A stretch of DNA of 64,000 nt. It comes from Paracoccus zeaxanthinifaciens ATCC 21588. Lineage in GTDB: Bacteria > Pseudomonadota > Alphaproteobacteria > Rhodobacterales > Rhodobacteraceae. Below, piece by piece: positions 62,928 to 64,000 of the stretch (within the stretch, counting starts at the first letter, position 1; each line of letters starts with the position of its first letter). The translations under genes were made by a program, and so were the position numbers. The notes under the pieces were generated by a model, which had not been told where the DNA came from, ran no database searches, and worked only from the letters and a program-made list of their open reading frames with translations. The stretch lies in contig NZ_ATUJ01000004.1 in the NCBI RefSeq assembly GCF_000420145.1, forward strand, positions 186,001 through 250,000, given 5' to 3'.

Positions 62928-64000
62928 ATGCGAATCTACGAAATCCTTAACAAATCTGCGTCAGCGCGGGTCTGTGCCGCCTTGGGCGCCCTTGCGTGCG
63001 GTGTTGCAGCAATGCCGCTGACAACCCTTGCCGATCCCGCGCATGGCATTGCAATCTATGGAGAACCGGCACTGGAGCCCGGTTTCGCGCATTTGCCCTA
63101 TGCCGACCCCGAAGCGCCGCAGGGCGGCACGATTCGGCTGGCCGAGCCCGGGGGCTTCGACAGCCTGAAACCCTGGATCCTCAAGGGCAATCCCGCATGG
63201 GGCGTGGGCGTTCACGTCACCGAAGCCCTGATGATGCGGTCGATCGACGAACCCTTCACGCTGTACGGCCTGCTGGCCGAAAGCGTGGATGTGGCCCCTG
63301 ACCGCTCCTGGGTCGAATTCACGCTGCGCCCCGAGGCCCGATTCTCGGATGGGAGCCCCGTCACGCTGGACGACGTGATCTGGAGCTACGAGACATTGGG
63401 CACACAGGGGCATCCGCGATACCTGGGCGCCTGGTCCAAGGTCGAGACGCTGAAGAAGACCGGCCCCCGCAGCATCCGCTTCACCTTCAACGAGATCGAC
63501 CGCGAACTGCCCCTGCTGATGGGCATGCGCCCCATCCTGAAGAAATCCCAGTGGGAGGGGCAGGATTTCACCCAGTCCAGCCTGGAGCCCCCTATCGGCA
63601 GCGGCCCCTATGTCATCGAGAGCGTCGATCCGGGCCGCTCGATCACCTTCCGCAGGAACCCCGACTACTGGGGCGCCGATCTGCCACTGAATGCGGGGCT
63701 CTATAATTTCGACGCGATCCGCTACGACTATTTCGCGGATGGCAATGCGATGTTCGAGGCGTTCAAGGCCGGCGAGGTCGATGTCTGGCGTGAGCTTTCG
63801 GCCCAGAAATGGCAGACCGAGTTCGATTTTCCCGCCGTCCAGCGCGGCGACGTGACCCTGTCCGAGATCCCGCAGGAACGCCCCTCGGGGATCGTGGGGC
63901 TGGTCATGAACACCCGCAACCCGATCTTCGACGACTGGCGCGTGCGGCAGGCCATGATCGAGATGTTCAACTTCCGCTTCATCAACCGGGTGCTGAACGG
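62928..64000 (+). CDS. Peptide ABC transporter binding protein (YejA-like), 3' end outside window
   Basis: Periplasmic SBP_bac_5-type binding protein; 357 codons are present and the rest lies off the right edge. A long signal peptide (MRIYEILNKSASARVCAALG, cleaved after about residue 36 near LADP) is followed by HGIAIYGEPALEPGFAHLPY, the family motif FTLRPEARFSDGSPVTLDDV, PIGSGPYVIESVDPGRSITF and RNPDYWGADLPLNAG. These point to the YejA branch of oligopeptide/microcin C-type uptake systems. Permease genes are expected to follow beyond the window. The start follows GGGGCGGCAGGCA. Confidence 0.9.
   Translation, partial: MRIYEILNKSASARVCAALGALACGVAAMPLTTLADPAHGIAIYGEPALEPGFAHLPYADPEAPQGGTIRLAEPGGFDSLKPWILKGNPAWGVGVHVTEALMMRSIDEPFTLYGLLAESVDVAPDRSWVEFTLRPEARFSDGSPVTLDDVIWSYETLGTQGHPRYLGAWSKVETLKKTGPRSIRFTFNEIDRELPLLMGMRPILKKSQWEGQDFTQSSLEPPIGSGPYVIESVDPGRSITFRRNPDYWGADLPLNAGLYNFDAIRYDYFADGNAMFEAFKAGEVDVWRELSAQKWQTEFDFPAVQRGDVTLSEIPQERPSGIVGLVMNTRNPIFDDWRVRQAMIEMFNFRFINRVLN

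Overview
This is a 64 kb stretch of GC-rich chromosome from an alphaproteobacterium, most probably Rhodobacterales and a Paracoccus-like organism. The grounds are gene content and family style: GapR-type DUF2312 protein, XRE-SdhE pair, ThyX thymidylate synthase, DUF1127 protein, HWE-family kinase, AllR/BhcR-like IclR regulator and an LdtR-like MarR regulator. The genus is an inference from sequence style; no rRNA is present. Coding density is very high and no gap between genes exceeds about 300 bp. I see no insertion sequence, prophage, integron or CRISPR array. The window cuts one gene at each end.

Layout. 1-6153: purine and ureide catabolism (xanthine/urate permease, IclR regulator, adenine-type permease, fused allantoinase/OHCU decarboxylase, ureidoglycine aminohydrolase). 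6150-8643: DMT exporter and a divergent LysE/ArgP pair. 8672-14493: YebC regulator, two SLC13-type carriers with RCK domains, a DUF1127 protein and a YmdB-type phosphodiesterase. 14545-16349: tRNA-Thr(TGT), whose 5' end overlaps the stop codon of a fused iron-type ABC permease. 16460-20654: mixed housekeeping genes (sulfotransferase-like protein, GapR, Dtd, RhlE-type helicase, thymidine kinase). 20746-26171: DD-carboxypeptidase, tmk, holB, tatD, an MBL hydrolase and an AEC carrier in a tightly overlapping run. 26187-31928: polyamine-type ABC operon with two paralogous binding proteins. 32151-33890: DbpA-like helicase. 34108-37555: TPP riboswitch and thiDOSGE. 37601-40140: metNIQ. 40343-46102: a three-gene signalling operon (four-TM hybrid kinase with three receivers, CheR methyltransferase, HWE kinase flanked by two receivers). 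46353-50555: a four-gene envelope-lipid operon in which each junction overlaps by exactly four bases. 50618-51304: FAH hydrolase. 51308-57215: pstSCAB-phoU-phoB. 57390-61438: thyX, a glyoxalase, a MarR regulator, the XRE-sdhE pair and an aminotransferase. 61477-64000: host-attachment-like protein, a 26-residue membrane peptide, 3-hydroxybutyrate dehydrogenase, a probable small RNA or leader attenuator, and the start of a peptide-binding protein gene.

The points most worth a second look are: (i) a well-formed promoter, stem-loop and intrinsic terminator on the minus strand just upstream of 3-hydroxybutyrate dehydrogenase (62733-62843), which looks like an undescribed small RNA or a leader attenuator; (ii) the translationally coupled envelope operon at 46353-50555; (iii) a one-base expansion of a C7 tract that breaks pstC; (iv) a protein stop codon made from nucleotides 8-10 of a tRNA gene; and (v) hairpins after the binding-protein genes in two separate ABC operons. 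Unless stated otherwise, functions are assigned from family motifs that I read by eye, without database searches.
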